From contig JACJYL010000001.1 in the NCBI GenBank assembly GCA_020636105.1, positions 4,030,001-4,094,000 on the forward strand: a stretch of 64,000 bases of DNA. Direction: 5' to 3'. The stretch is from Lewinellaceae bacterium. GTDB lineage: Bacteria > Bacteroidota > Bacteroidia > Chitinophagales > Saprospiraceae. Shown here one piece after another: positions 34,429-43,749 of the stretch; position 1 is the stretch's first letter, and every line of letters starts with the position of its first letter. A program made the position numbers and the translations under genes. A model generated the notes under the pieces. It worked only from the letters and a program-made list of their open reading frames with translations, was not told the origin of the DNA and did no database searches.

Positions 34429-35067
34429 GGGTATCGCTGGCGTAGTCTTTGGGAAAAGATTGAAATCCAGGCTTATCATGAGGTCAGGAACGATCTAAAA
34501 AAAACGTTGGAAGACCTTGTTCACGATCTTGATCGTCATATCGACAGATTGGACAGAGCACGGATGATCCGCGATTTTTTGGAAAGCGATGCCCCTTATA
34601 ACGATTCGATGGACCTTTATTTCACCCTGATCGGCGAGGATTATCAACTCTTTCCGAAAACCGCGGCATTTGAATTATTAAAATCGCATGGACTTGAGAT
34701 TTTAAGCAATGAATCCCTGCGCTTCAAGATTACCGATCTATACCAGATCAATATTGAAAGAGTTTACTCGGGTGGTGTTGATCAATCCATCCACCGGAAC
34801 ATTTCCAGGGATATGGAACCTTACCTTAAAAAGTACTTCTCTCTGTCTGAAAAACCTTACTTAACACGTGTCTTAAAAGAAAATTCCGACTCGTTGACTT
34901 TTTATCAATTTCACTTAAAAGATTACAATCGCCTGAAAGCGGATGATGGTTTTAGGATTACTTTGCAGGAAAATTTAATTACCCGTGAACGAAAGATCCG
35001 TTATCATTTCGGGTTAAAAAAACAAATTGAAGAAGTGATCACAGCTATTGATGAAGAGTTGCAATAG
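34429..35067 (+). pseudogene. DUF6090-like protein lacking its N-terminal membrane segment
   Basis: The frame is open from 34429, just after a TAA, to 35067. From a TTG at 34507 it would give 186 residues, but the 26 codons before it already look coding (WRSLWEKIEIQAYHEVRND). The body resembles DUF6090 proteins of Bacteroidota (AFELLKSHGLEILSNESLRF). Those normally begin with a membrane helix and a WNE-type motif, which are missing here, and no ATG lies in the right place. I read this as a 5'-truncated gene; a true short gene with a TTG start remains possible. Nothing between 34406 and 34428 restores the N-terminus. Confidence 0.55.
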
Positions 35068-35123
35068 CATCCTTCTTCCGGTTAAATGGATCCTCATTAA
35101 GTTTTACTCCCGGCCTTTTTTCT

Positions 35124-35155
35124 TTTGTCAAAAAGATTCCTTTGATGTACTTTTG
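35124..35155 (+). promoter_or_regulatory. Promoter of the PQQ-propeller gene
   Basis: TTTG (35124-35127), 20 bases and TACTTTTG (35148-35155) match the Bacteroidota consensus; the ATG lies 47 bases downstream. Confidence 0.55.
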
Positions 35156-35201
35156 ACTTGAGTCATTTATTTTAAAATCAAAACCTTAAACTTTCATACA
35201 A

Positions 35202-36473
35202 ATGAAAAAGTCCCTTATTTTTTTACTTACCCTTGTCCTTTTCAGCTGCAACCGCAAAATAGCCTCCGATTGGTCCATGTATCAAAATAACATAGAGCGC
35301 ACAGCTTTATCAAAGTACCCGGCCATTCAAAATCCTAAGATCTTATGGAAAACGGAAATCGGCATCCAGGGATACCTGAACAATTCGATTGTTGTCAAAA
35401 ATAAAATCTACGTCGGAAGCTCAGGTTTACAACATAATGAAGGCGATCGGAAAGATGGCATTTACTGTATCAATGCAGACAACGGACAAATATTGTGGCA
35501 CCATAAAACACCTGAAGATGCCTGTGGTGTTGCCTATAGTGATGGTAAGATAATTTCCACCGGTGACGATGGCTTCTTAAGGTGTCTGGATGCCGAAAGC
35601 GGTAAGGAAGTGTGGAGTATTGACAGAAGTGGCCCTTTATACGCTCAGCCTCTGATTTTATCGGATAAAGTTATGGTAGGGGATGCCTCAGGCAAAATTT
35701 TAGCCGTAAACCTTACTACGGGTAAAATGGCCTGGGAAACAAAAGTCTGTGATTCAAATATCCGTGGCGGGTTGTCCTCCGATGGTAAGAAAATTTTTGG
35801 AGCCTTCGTCGATGGCACCCTGGTCGCCCTCGATAGGGAAGGTAAAACGATTTGGCAAACCACCTGTCAGAAAACATCATATTACGGAGATCTGGAAAAC
35901 GCTGAGATTTACTCCACTCCCACGGTGGCGGGCAACAAACTCATTATTCCGTACGTAAGAGACACCTATTATGACTTCCCGGCCATGCAGGCCTTTGATA
36001 AAAACACAGGCAAACTCATTTGGGAGGCGACAGATGATGACAAAAGGAATTTCAACCACGGGAATCTCAGGAGCTCAGTCGCTGTTTGGAACAACCTTTT
36101 ACTCTATGGGAATCCCTATTCCAAAAACCTGGTCGCCATCAATGCTGACGATGGCAAGGTGGTATGGGATGTGGCCATGGGGATGGAAACCTGGCCGCAC
36201 TGGCCGTCGCCGGTTATCGCCGGAAATACCTTGTATATGGGAAGGAACGACGGAGGATTTTATGCGGTTGACCTGGCAACCCGCCAGTTGATATGGCAAT
36301 TGTACCTCGGGAACAGTTCCGATGCCGGGGAGATGAAAAACGTGGAGGGAAAAAGCCGCGGTGGCTGGAAACCCTCTTACGGGGAATCTATTTATGCAAC
36401 GGCTTCCATTTCCAAATCAGGCACTATTTTCATCGGTTCGGGGGATGGTTGGCTGTATGCGATCGGAGAGTAA
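35202..36473 (+). CDS. PQQ-like beta-propeller lipoprotein
   Basis: 423 residues with a lipoprotein signal (LLTLVLFSCN, lipid Cys at about 16). The rest consists of propeller blades with recurring tryptophan motifs (INADNGQILWHHK, LDAESGKEVWSID, FDKNTGKLIWEAT, INADDGKVVWDVA, VDLATRQLIWQLY). Such proteins resemble BamB or quinoprotein propellers but lack dehydrogenase cofactor residues I could identify. It is probably a surface or periplasmic binding or scaffold protein. It stands alone with its own promoter and a strong hairpin behind it. Confidence 0.87.
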   Translation: MKKSLIFLLTLVLFSCNRKIASDWSMYQNNIERTALSKYPAIQNPKILWKTEIGIQGYLNNSIVVKNKIYVGSSGLQHNEGDRKDGIYCINADNGQILWHHKTPEDACGVAYSDGKIISTGDDGFLRCLDAESGKEVWSIDRSGPLYAQPLILSDKVMVGDASGKILAVNLTTGKMAWETKVCDSNIRGGLSSDGKKIFGAFVDGTLVALDREGKTIWQTTCQKTSYYGDLENAEIYSTPTVAGNKLIIPYVRDTYYDFPAMQAFDKNTGKLIWEATDDDKRNFNHGNLRSSVAVWNNLLLYGNPYSKNLVAINADDGKVVWDVAMGMETWPHWPSPVIAGNTLYMGRNDGGFYAVDLATRQLIWQLYLGNSSDAGEMKNVEGKSRGGWKPSYGESIYATASISKSGTIFIGSGDGWLYAIGE

Positions 36474-36497
36474 TGTTGATTTGACCAGACCAAAGAA

Positions 36498-36556
36498 AAC
36501 ATGAGTCATCCCGAATTTCATCTAATCAGATTAAATTCGGGATGAACTCATGTTTT
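36498..36556. terminator. Bidirectional hairpin between the PQQ-propeller and MORN genes
   Basis: Arms AACATGAGTCATCCCGAATTT-like (left, ending 36518) and AAATTCGGGATG-A-ACTCATGTT (right, 36533-36554) pair over about 20 bp with one bulged base. A short T-run follows on the plus strand. It lies between convergent genes and should end both transcripts. The CATCCCGAATTT core looks like a dispersed intergenic element. Confidence 0.75.
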
Positions 36557-36649
36557 ATTCTATCAAAAACCTCGTTACAACTGCTTACCAATGTTCAAAA
36601 ATAACTTATTCATTGGGATGAAAGCGAGGAAATTCTTTTTGATTGTTCC

Positions 36650-37333
36650 TTAGTTATGAATGGTAACTTCCCAATCACCCGGTTCATTGATGGTAAAAAC
36701 GAAGATCACTTCATTTTTTGCGGTGTGCAACTTATTGGATGTTATATAATTGATCTTGCAGGTAAAGGGAAATTCGTCGATATTTTCATACCCATAAGCA
36801 TTCATTAGAAATACCTGGGTTCCTTTATCGGAAAAAATTCTGAAGTCCTCAATGCTGGTATTTGTCATCCCGTTTTGCATGAAATGGATCATCACCCGAT
36901 CTCCGTCATTGATCCTTCGGAAGGAATATCGGTCCACCCCTCTCGACATGTTTATCTGATAAGGTGCTGCAGTTATCGGCCCTACATAAACGTCATCTTT
37001 CCATTTTCCAACAGTAACCGTATCACGTCCATCCAGTTGGAAAGCTAATTTACCCTCTCCATCTTTCATCCCCTTTTTCCATTCACCGGCATAAAAAGAT
37101 CCATCGGCATAATAACAGGTACCCTGGCCATGAGGATAGCCTTTTTTAAAACTCCCCTTGTAGGTGTCTGTCCCAACGGCTAAACCTTTCCCGTGGGCAA
37201 GGCCTCGCTCGCATTTACCTTCATAGGTCCCTTTTAGGTTGGGAGACATGACCCTGCATTTTTTTTGCCCCATGAGCGGCAAACTCAATAATACTGCCAA
37301 AAGAAAGAGAAAGATAGGTTTAAAGTTTTTCAT
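36650..37333 (-). CDS. Secreted MORN-repeat protein
   Basis: 227 residues from ATG 37333 (a GTG two codons upstream is less likely). Signal peptide about 1-22 (ending LMGQ). Three or four MORN repeats lie at about 35-100 (YEGKCERGLAHGKG, YKGSFKKGYPHGQG, YAGEWKKGMKDGEG). The C-terminal 110 residues form a domain I do not recognise. MORN repeats bind membranes or proteins in eukaryotes; in bacteria the role is open. It is a single gene, convergent with the PQQ propeller. Confidence 0.85.
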   Translation of the reverse strand: MKNFKPIFLFLLAVLLSLPLMGQKKCRVMSPNLKGTYEGKCERGLAHGKGLAVGTDTYKGSFKKGYPHGQGTCYYADGSFYAGEWKKGMKDGEGKLAFQLDGRDTVTVGKWKDDVYVGPITAAPYQINMSRGVDRYSFRRINDGDRVMIHFMQNGMTNTSIEDFRIFSDKGTQVFLMNAYGYENIDEFPFTCKINYITSNKLHTAKNEVIFVFTINEPGDWEVTIHN

Positions 37334-37339
37334 AATCAC

Positions 37340-37569
37340 AAATTTTTATTGACCCAAGAGCCATTAGATGAATTGGTACAAATCAGGAAGCACAGCCGGC
37401 CTGGACCGGTTGGTGGCTGCAATAAAAATGATGAGGCAACTTATCCTCAAAAATACGGGAAACTTTTCATGATTACAATTGCAAACGTGAAAGTGTTCCC
37501 GTTTTTTGGGGATTTCATTTATTAAACGTTCCAAAATGCGAAAATGTGATTACGATCTTTAAAACTGAT
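37340..37569. other. Spacer between the amylase and MORN genes
   Basis: 230 bases with no gene, no clear hairpin and no recognised promoter. The MORN gene promoter should lie here but no TAnnTTTG match was found. Confidence 0.4.
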
Positions 37570-40500
37570 TTAAAACAACACCAGTTTGCCTGCTTTAAGC
37601 TTATGCCCGCTATCTATTTTGTAAAAATAAATACCGTTGGGTAAGTCCGGTAAGTGGATGATTTTATTCTCGGTTACCTTTTTTGAAAATACAAGCTTGC
37701 CGTCAGCTCCGAAAAGCTCAAAACCAAGGTCGCCGGAATATTCACTCAGGTTGATAAAACCGCTTGTCGGATTGGGGAATATTTCGGCTCGTGACAAGGT
37801 CCAGTCATTAACAGAAACCGTTCCCTCGTTGCGAATAAAAAAGTCGAGATTACTGGCAATAAAACCATTTTCCAGCGGCCCCGGTGTTCCGGTACCTTTT
37901 TTGTTGCCGTCGGCACTTCTGAAAACCGCGGCCAGCCAATAAGGGAATTCCCCGGCACTGAGTCCATAATAACTTTGAGGAACGAGGGTTATCTTCCAAA
38001 GATCAATCGCGCCGGGAACGGGGGTCATTTTACCCACACCATCGTCCATTCCCCAGTTGCCGACAGCATTGTCCCAGGCCGAAGTTTGCGGGTTTTCTGT
38101 ATCTACCGTTCCTATACTGCTGTGCATATATACTTTATCCTCTCCAACGAGCTCCCGGTTTCCCTGCTTGGCATTAAAGGTGATGGTAATTGGTGTATTG
38201 GCATCAAAAGCCGGCGGGTTAATGGTAATGAAGGGCAGTCCGGAAGCCACACTTTTGTAAATGATACTGTTCCTGAACCCCATGCCCAAATTCACATTGT
38301 CTGCATCCCGGAAATACATGCCAAGTTTATAGATATCATTATCTTCCGCAATGGCAAAATAGTCGGCAGGGGTGAGGGTGATTTCCCATATATCTTCTTC
38401 TACTTCCACCATTTCTCCCAAACCGTCATCTGCCAGGTTTCCCACAATATGGGACAGTTCCGTGCTATCCGGATGATCGATAAGTACGCCGGAATGAATA
38501 TATACTTTATCGGCGCCGATCAAACCTGCAGTTCCGTTAGACTGGGCTTTTGTCGCATCAAACCTGATGACAATCTCGTCATTTTTCGTGAAGGGCATTG
38601 GGGTGATGGTCACAGGGTCTTCAAAAACCTCCACCACTCCCGGAAATCCTTGCGAAATATTTTCCGAGGTATAAATATGCCACTCTCCCGCTTTTAGGTT
38701 GATCACATCTGACAGGCTGACTACCTCAAGGGAATCCCCGGAGAAATAATCATACCAGGTGCCTGTCTGTGGGAATTGAGGGGAAATATCTTCCGGGTTA
38801 AGCCCGAAGTTCCCTATTACGACCAAATCAATGCCAGGGGTATTGTAACTCAACCGGCGAGTATTCCCCGTGTATTTATGATTTTTAACGGCGGAGGCCA
38901 TCGCTTCTGGGCCCACCTGATTTCTTACTTCTAAAATGCCGGTATACGCCTCGAAAATATATTGTCTCAGGCTGTCTTCATAATAACCAAGGCCATCCGG
39001 TCCCCAGGGCAAAGGTTTTCTGCCTACACGCCCGTTAAAGTCAATATCGATATCGTAACCCAATTCATCAAATTCCCATATCATTTTCGGACCGGGAAAA
39101 AGGAAGGTGAAAGCGGCAGACATTTTAGCCCTTTCGTACATGACAAGCGGATTCCTGACATCGTAACTGCCATTGTTTTGTCCTTCGGAGAGCGCGTGTT
39201 CGGCCAGCCTTCTTTCATCATGACTATCGAAGTAAGAAACGTGGGTTTGAATATCCATACTACTGAAACTGCCACTTGTCGCCCCGGTGATCGCCGGAAC
39301 GTAATCATAACTCCTGTTGCGCCACATCTTCATCCCGTAATTGCCCAATATGGTTTCCTCACTTGCGGGAGCCCAATGTTCCAGAATGATATAGGCTTCG
39401 GAATCAACCTCCCAGATTTTATCGGCCATCCGCTCAAGAATATTGATCCTGGATTGATCAAAACCGTCGATGCTGCCTCCCGGAGCATAATTGGTAAATC
39501 CTTTGGTGAAATCAAAACGGAATCCGTCGAAATGATACTCCTGCAGCCAATAGGCATTGACCCGGTCAACAAATGCTTTGGTGTAATTCGATTCATGATT
39601 AAAATCATAACCCCATTGATAAGGGCCGACATAATTTTCATTGAACCATGGGTTGTCCGGGGATGGTTTGCCCGTGCTTTCATTAAAATACATCCGCACC
39701 ATAGGGTTCTGTCCGAAAGCGTGATTCAACACAATATCCATGATCACGGCTATTCCTTCTTCATGAGCGGCTTCAATAAAAGCTTTCAGGTCATTTTTGG
39801 TGCCGTAATATTTATCAGGGGCGAAAAAATAAGAAGGGTTATATCCCCAACTGTCATTTCCTTCAAACTCATTGACCGGCATCAATTCGATGGCATCAAC
39901 TCCCAAACGTTTGAGATAAGATAATGAATCGATAAGGTCCTGGTAATAATGAGAACCCACGAAATCCCTGACATGTAATTCATAAATGATCAAATGGTCC
40001 GGATCCGGTCTTTGCCAATCGTTTTCACTGGCATTCCATGCATAAGGTTCCTGCCCCGTTTGAAAAACAGTGGCAGGACCGAATTCCGTTTTATCGTAAT
40101 CCGGCAGATCAATATTGAAGTCCGATTCGATCCAGTGATCGTTCCACGGGTCGGCCACCTGGTCTGCATACGGATCCCCAACTGTTATGGTTCCGTCGAT
40201 CCAGTATTGGTAAACATACTTCTGCATAGGGGTCAGTCCTGAAATTTCCACCCAAAACATTTCTCCGTCAGGAGTGCGTTTCATATGATATTGCTCCTGT
40301 ACCATCCAGTTGGAAAAATCCCCTACTGCATATACAAACCCCTTGCCCGGCGCTTGCAGTACCAACGTTACTTTTGTATCATCTTCTGCATTGTAATTAA
40401 TACCAGATACCATGCCTTCCGGCAGTTCTTCCACCACAGGATCAGTGATTACCACCACCTGGTAAGGCTTAATGACCTCAAGATCCTCCCCGTTTACCGT

Positions 40501-41193
40501 TGCCGTCACTTTAATATTAATGTCCACTGTTGCCGTGGACACGTAACTGTATGCAATAGAAGTGCCGGAAGTGACACTGGCTTTCTCTTCATATCCGCTG
40601 CCCTCATCGATGAAAATTTTCATAGAGCTGACATTCGAAGAAGCAAAAGCTTCAATGGCAACATTTTCACCGGAGTTAATAAACGTAAGGTCACCTGTCG
40701 GTGCGGATAAACCAATGTAATTATTGGCATTGAGGTTCACGTAAATATCCAGATTGCTGGCCACTGTTCCCCATCCATAATCCCCCGGAGATGTTGTCGC
40801 TTTTGTTGAACCGTCGGAACTGCGAAACACGCAGGAGATCCTGTAAATGGTTTGTGATTCAGGAACCCCAAAATAAGCTCTTAGTGTAGGCGAAAAGGTA
40901 ATTTCCCATTTATCCGTTTCTCCCGGTACTTTTGTCATTTCACCTACCCCGTCATCCTGACCCCAGTTTCCGATGACATAATTCCAGTCGGTGGCATCAG
41001 GGCCTCCCAATACCACTCCGTGATGCATGTACACTTTGGAAGCTCCGACGAGTTCACCGTTTCCTTCTGTCGCATCAAAGGTCAGGGTCACCAATTCATC
41101 TGCCCCGGCACCAGAAGGGGTGAGGGATACCATTTGAGCCTGAACGATTTGGAGTGAAAAGATTAATGTGAGTATAGCAATGAGTTGCTTCAT
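37570..41193 (-). CDS. Multidomain GH13 alpha-amylase secreted by the T9SS
   Basis: 1207 residues from ATG 41193 (MKQLIAILTLIFSLQIVQAQ, signal peptide). Order: module A (about 20-155); an Ig-like domain (about 160-250); a CBM48-like E-set domain (about 275-355, YAVGDFSNW); a GH13 barrel (about 400-800) with Asp561 (FRFDF), Glu605 (ILEHW) and Asp659 (DSHDE); two more copies of the same module (about 870-1000 and 1003-1130); and a T9SS sorting domain at the end (IFPNPTSGFINLSEYSG). It would be exported to the surface or medium to break starch or glycogen. The same N-terminal module heads the GH13-GH31 fusion at 60.6 kb. Confidence 0.92.
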   Translation of the reverse strand: MKQLIAILTLIFSLQIVQAQMVSLTPSGAGADELVTLTFDATEGNGELVGASKVYMHHGVVLGGPDATDWNYVIGNWGQDDGVGEMTKVPGETDKWEITFSPTLRAYFGVPESQTIYRISCVFRSSDGSTKATTSPGDYGWGTVASNLDIYVNLNANNYIGLSAPTGDLTFINSGENVAIEAFASSNVSSMKIFIDEGSGYEEKASVTSGTSIAYSYVSTATVDINIKVTATVNGEDLEVIKPYQVVVITDPVVEELPEGMVSGINYNAEDDTKVTLVLQAPGKGFVYAVGDFSNWMVQEQYHMKRTPDGEMFWVEISGLTPMQKYVYQYWIDGTITVGDPYADQVADPWNDHWIESDFNIDLPDYDKTEFGPATVFQTGQEPYAWNASENDWQRPDPDHLIIYELHVRDFVGSHYYQDLIDSLSYLKRLGVDAIELMPVNEFEGNDSWGYNPSYFFAPDKYYGTKNDLKAFIEAAHEEGIAVIMDIVLNHAFGQNPMVRMYFNESTGKPSPDNPWFNENYVGPYQWGYDFNHESNYTKAFVDRVNAYWLQEYHFDGFRFDFTKGFTNYAPGGSIDGFDQSRINILERMADKIWEVDSEAYIILEHWAPASEETILGNYGMKMWRNRSYDYVPAITGATSGSFSSMDIQTHVSYFDSHDERRLAEHALSEGQNNGSYDVRNPLVMYERAKMSAAFTFLFPGPKMIWEFDELGYDIDIDFNGRVGRKPLPWGPDGLGYYEDSLRQYIFEAYTGILEVRNQVGPEAMASAVKNHKYTGNTRRLSYNTPGIDLVVIGNFGLNPEDISPQFPQTGTWYDYFSGDSLEVVSLSDVINLKAGEWHIYTSENISQGFPGVVEVFEDPVTITPMPFTKNDEIVIRFDATKAQSNGTAGLIGADKVYIHSGVLIDHPDSTELSHIVGNLADDGLGEMVEVEEDIWEITLTPADYFAIAEDNDIYKLGMYFRDADNVNLGMGFRNSIIYKSVASGLPFITINPPAFDANTPITITFNAKQGNRELVGEDKVYMHSSIGTVDTENPQTSAWDNAVGNWGMDDGVGKMTPVPGAIDLWKITLVPQSYYGLSAGEFPYWLAAVFRSADGNKKGTGTPGPLENGFIASNLDFFIRNEGTVSVNDWTLSRAEIFPNPTSGFINLSEYSGDLGFELFGADGKLVFSKKVTENKIIHLPDLPNGIYFYKIDSGHKLKAGKLVLF

Positions 41194-41214
41194 GATTCTA
41201 TCGATTTTTTTCAA

Positions 41215-41606
41215 GTTAGGAAAAAAACACTTTTTAATATAAAATGGATCAAAAGAGTTCCTGTTAAAAGATTAAGTGGACTAAAGGTAAGTATAAACAG
41301 CTATAGGAAATGGTTCTATTGAAGAAAACTTATGTCTGCAACCCGATATTAGTGTATTTTTTACGCAAAGTAGCCAGGGTGGGAATATTTTGCTTAAAAA
41401 ATGATCAAAAACAGGCCCGCCAATATGATTTTCATATCTTAAATCAAGCGTGATTTTGTAACCCTTTTAATATGATTTTCATTTTAATGCTACCTGCGGG
41501 ATCAAAATTCTTGGTAATTTAGCCCGTTATAAACCGGCAAAGGATGTTTTTATCCTACACAGTGGCAAAGCAGTGCGCCGGTTTTAACATCTCTAAATCC
41601 ATCGTC
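41215..41606. other. Divergent spacer between the amylase and Dabb genes, with a 14-bp direct repeat
   Basis: No gene. AATATGATTTTCAT occurs twice in direct order (41422-41435 and 41469-41482). Copies 47 bp apart could be regulator sites, but no promoter is clear. The Dabb gene ATG is at 41607. Confidence 0.4.
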
Positions 41607-42056
41607 ATGAAAAACATCTTAGTTCTCCTTATTTTTCTTCTCTTATCGCTTAATGCCTGTAAACAAGCAGATCTCCAACAGCAGCTTGAGGCCTGTCATG
41701 CGGAACTTTTAGAAAAATCTCAGGAGCAGGAGATTCTCCAAATTGAAACGCCCCTGGTTCATACCGTTTACCTGAAAATCAGGGAAGATATTTCACCGGA
41801 AAATCTGGCCGGTTTGATAGAAGGGGTCAAAACGCTTAACCAAATTCAAGGAGTAAAACATCTAAAAACCGGAACCTTTGAGAACCTGGGCGACGAGAGA
41901 GCTCTTGCTGAATACGGCCTGGTTTTACAAATGGAATTTCAGTCTGAAGCGGATTACCGGTCTTACCAGCAGGATTCCATTCATTTGGCCTTTAAAAAAA
42001 ATGCAGGACCTTTATTGGCGGGTCCGCCGGCGACTTATGATTTTATAAAAAAGTAA
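41607..42056 (+). CDS. Lipoprotein with Dabb (stress-responsive A/B barrel) domain
   Basis: 149 residues from ATG 41607 (MKNILVLLIFLLLSLNAC); the lipobox LLSLNAC gives a lipid Cys at 18. A short coiled segment (LQQQLEACHAELLEKSQEQE) is followed by a Dabb domain (VHTVYLKIREDISPENLAGL and FQSEADYRSYQQDSIHLAF). Dabb domains form dimeric barrels with varied roles. An anchored, coiled-coil-tethered Dabb protein is unusual but its role cannot be inferred. No operon partner. Confidence 0.8.
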   Translation: MKNILVLLIFLLLSLNACKQADLQQQLEACHAELLEKSQEQEILQIETPLVHTVYLKIREDISPENLAGLIEGVKTLNQIQGVKHLKTGTFENLGDERALAEYGLVLQMEFQSEADYRSYQQDSIHLAFKKNAGPLLAGPPATYDFIKK

Positions 42057-42307
42057 ATAAGTCTATTTTTACCAAGTCCCTAAAGGCGAAAACCAATTAC
42101 CCCGATATGCTATGAGGCAATAAGCCTCTTTCAATTTTCCTGTTTTTGTTAATATGAAGTTAAAATCCATTTTCAAAAAACGACATCCTTGATTTGGAAG
42201 TTATTAAAGCGTAATTTGATAGTTATTCTGTTTTTTCACCCGAGATTAAGTAAGATTATTGACTTTTGTCATTACTTGCTTAATACCCATCAACAAAACA
42301 TAAACGT

Positions 42308-43441
42308 ATGAAACAATTTCTTTCATTCCTGCTTGCTGCTATTGCCGGAGGATTAATTGCTCTGGGCGGTGTTTCGCTTTTGGACAATGAGTCTGACATA
42401 TCATCTTCCGATATTCCTGTCCAACAGGTGAGTTATATCAACAAGGCTCCGATACCGGGCGGCAATATGATTGATTTCACCAAAGCGGCTCAAATGGCCA
42501 ACCCGGTGGTGGTACATATCACTGCAACGGCTGGAAAAGCGAATGCCAGCAACAACAGCAAATCTGACGACCCATTCCGTTTTTTCTTTGGGGAAGAACA
42601 ACCCATGAGCGGCAGCGGATCCGGCGTCATTTATACTGCTGACGGATATATTGTCACCAACAGCCATGTGGTGGAATTCGCAGACGACCTGGAGGTGATT
42701 TTGTATGACAACAGGCAATTTAAGGCAAAGGTCATAGGCATCAATAAAAAAACGGATCTCGCCATTATAAAAATCGAGGCCAATGACCTGCCTACCCTGG
42801 AATTTGCAGATTCGGACAAAGCCCAGGTGGGCGAATGGACCCTTGCCGTTGGCAATCCTTTTGACCTGATGTCAACGGTTACTGCCGGCATCATCAGTGC
42901 CAAAGGACGAAGCCTCCGTTTATTGAAGGACCGTGACGCCATAGAGTCTTTCATCCAGACGGATGCTGCCGTGAATCCCGGGAATAGTGGCGGTGCCCTG
43001 ATCGACGCCAATGGCCGATTGCTAGGTATCAATACCGCTATTGCTTCACAAACAGGTGTTTTCCAGGGATATTCTTTTGCCATTCCCATCAACCTGGTGA
43101 AACGAATTGCAGATGACATTATTGAGTACGGCAGTTATAAGCGTGCGTTTTTGGGAGTCAATATTTATCCCCTTGACAGCGAAACGGCACAAAGCCTGGG
43201 CATCAAAATAAGCCAGGGCGTTGTGATTGACAGGATAGAGGACAATGGCTCTGCCCAGTATGCCGGCTTGTACCCCAAGGATGTGATTGTAAAAGTGGAC
43301 GAAAAAGAAATCAGAGGTGTGCCTGATCTGGCTGAGGCCATCGGATTGTCTAAAGTAGGAGATGTAATTGATGTAACCATTAACAGGAAGGGTCAAACCC
43401 TTACCATTCCTGTAAAAATGCGCCCTGAGCCGGACAATTGA
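42308..43441 (+). CDS. DegQ/HtrA-type serine protease with one PDZ domain
   Basis: 377 residues. The N-terminus is a membrane anchor or signal (about 5-25). The protease domain carries His120 (VTNSHVVE), Asp150 (KKTDLAII) and Ser227 (NPGNSGGAL). One PDZ domain lies at about 280-370, with GVVIDRIEDNGSAQYAGLYP near its start. One PDZ instead of two resembles DegS or Bacteroidota DegQ. These proteases degrade or refold misfolded envelope proteins in the periplasm. It is a single gene, ended by a strong terminator. Confidence 0.93.
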   Translation: MKQFLSFLLAAIAGGLIALGGVSLLDNESDISSSDIPVQQVSYINKAPIPGGNMIDFTKAAQMANPVVVHITATAGKANASNNSKSDDPFRFFFGEEQPMSGSGSGVIYTADGYIVTNSHVVEFADDLEVILYDNRQFKAKVIGINKKTDLAIIKIEANDLPTLEFADSDKAQVGEWTLAVGNPFDLMSTVTAGIISAKGRSLRLLKDRDAIESFIQTDAAVNPGNSGGALIDANGRLLGINTAIASQTGVFQGYSFAIPINLVKRIADDIIEYGSYKRAFLGVNIYPLDSETAQSLGIKISQGVVIDRIEDNGSAQYAGLYPKDVIVKVDEKEIRGVPDLAEAIGLSKVGDVIDVTINRKGQTLTIPVKMRPEPDN

Positions 43442-43603
43442 AATTAAAAAAGACTTTTTTAAGAGATTTTAAGAAATCATTAACAATCACAGTGCAACAA
43501 TTTGCCCGTTTGTGTGGTTTTACTATAAAATTGATCAATAGCCTTTAAGGCTTTAAGATATATAAAATCTTGTTTAAAGTTGGTTTTTCGTTTTGTTTTG
43601 ATG

Positions 43604-43640
43604 CGTCTGTCTTGCTGTTGCGAGGCAGACGTTTTCTTTT
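43604..43640 (+). terminator. Intrinsic terminator behind the HtrA gene
   Basis: A 12-bp stem (43604-43615 with 43620-43631, including two G-T wobbles) and a TGTT loop are followed by TTTTCTTTT. It separates the protease gene from the rimP operon. Confidence 0.85.
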
Positions 43641-43653
43641 GATACACAAATTG

Positions 43654-43684
43654 TTGCACAGGATCAAAAAAATGCTTAGCTTTG
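43654..43684 (+). promoter_or_regulatory. Promoter of the rimP-nusA-infB operon
   Basis: TTG (43654-43656), 20 bases and TAGCTTTG (43677-43684) fit the Bacteroidota consensus. Start would be near 43691, giving a leader of about 60 bases that consists largely of the following hairpin. Confidence 0.5.
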
Positions 43685-43706
43685 CGGCATAGAAGGAAAA
43701 AATCTA

Positions 43707-43739
43707 AAAAAGAGGGAACATATTTTGTTCCCTCTTTTT
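43707..43739 (+). terminator. Terminator-like leader hairpin directly before rimP
   Basis: A 14-bp perfect stem (AAAAAGAGGGAACA with TGTTCCCTCTTTTT) and a 5-base loop end 11 bases before the rimP ATG. The T-rich right arm resembles an intrinsic terminator, placed inside the leader of the operon that encodes NusA. It could be an attenuator or could limit access to the rimP start. Confidence 0.7.
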
Positions 43740-43749
43740 AATTTAGCAA

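Noticed and set aside
38962..39924. Open frame of 320 codons on the plus strand
   Set aside because: Antisense to the GH13 barrel of the large amylase.
42120..42307. TTGACTTTTG-like sequence near 42260 as a promoter of the HtrA gene
   Set aside because: It lacks the TA of the TAnnTTTG box and no correctly spaced partner was found.
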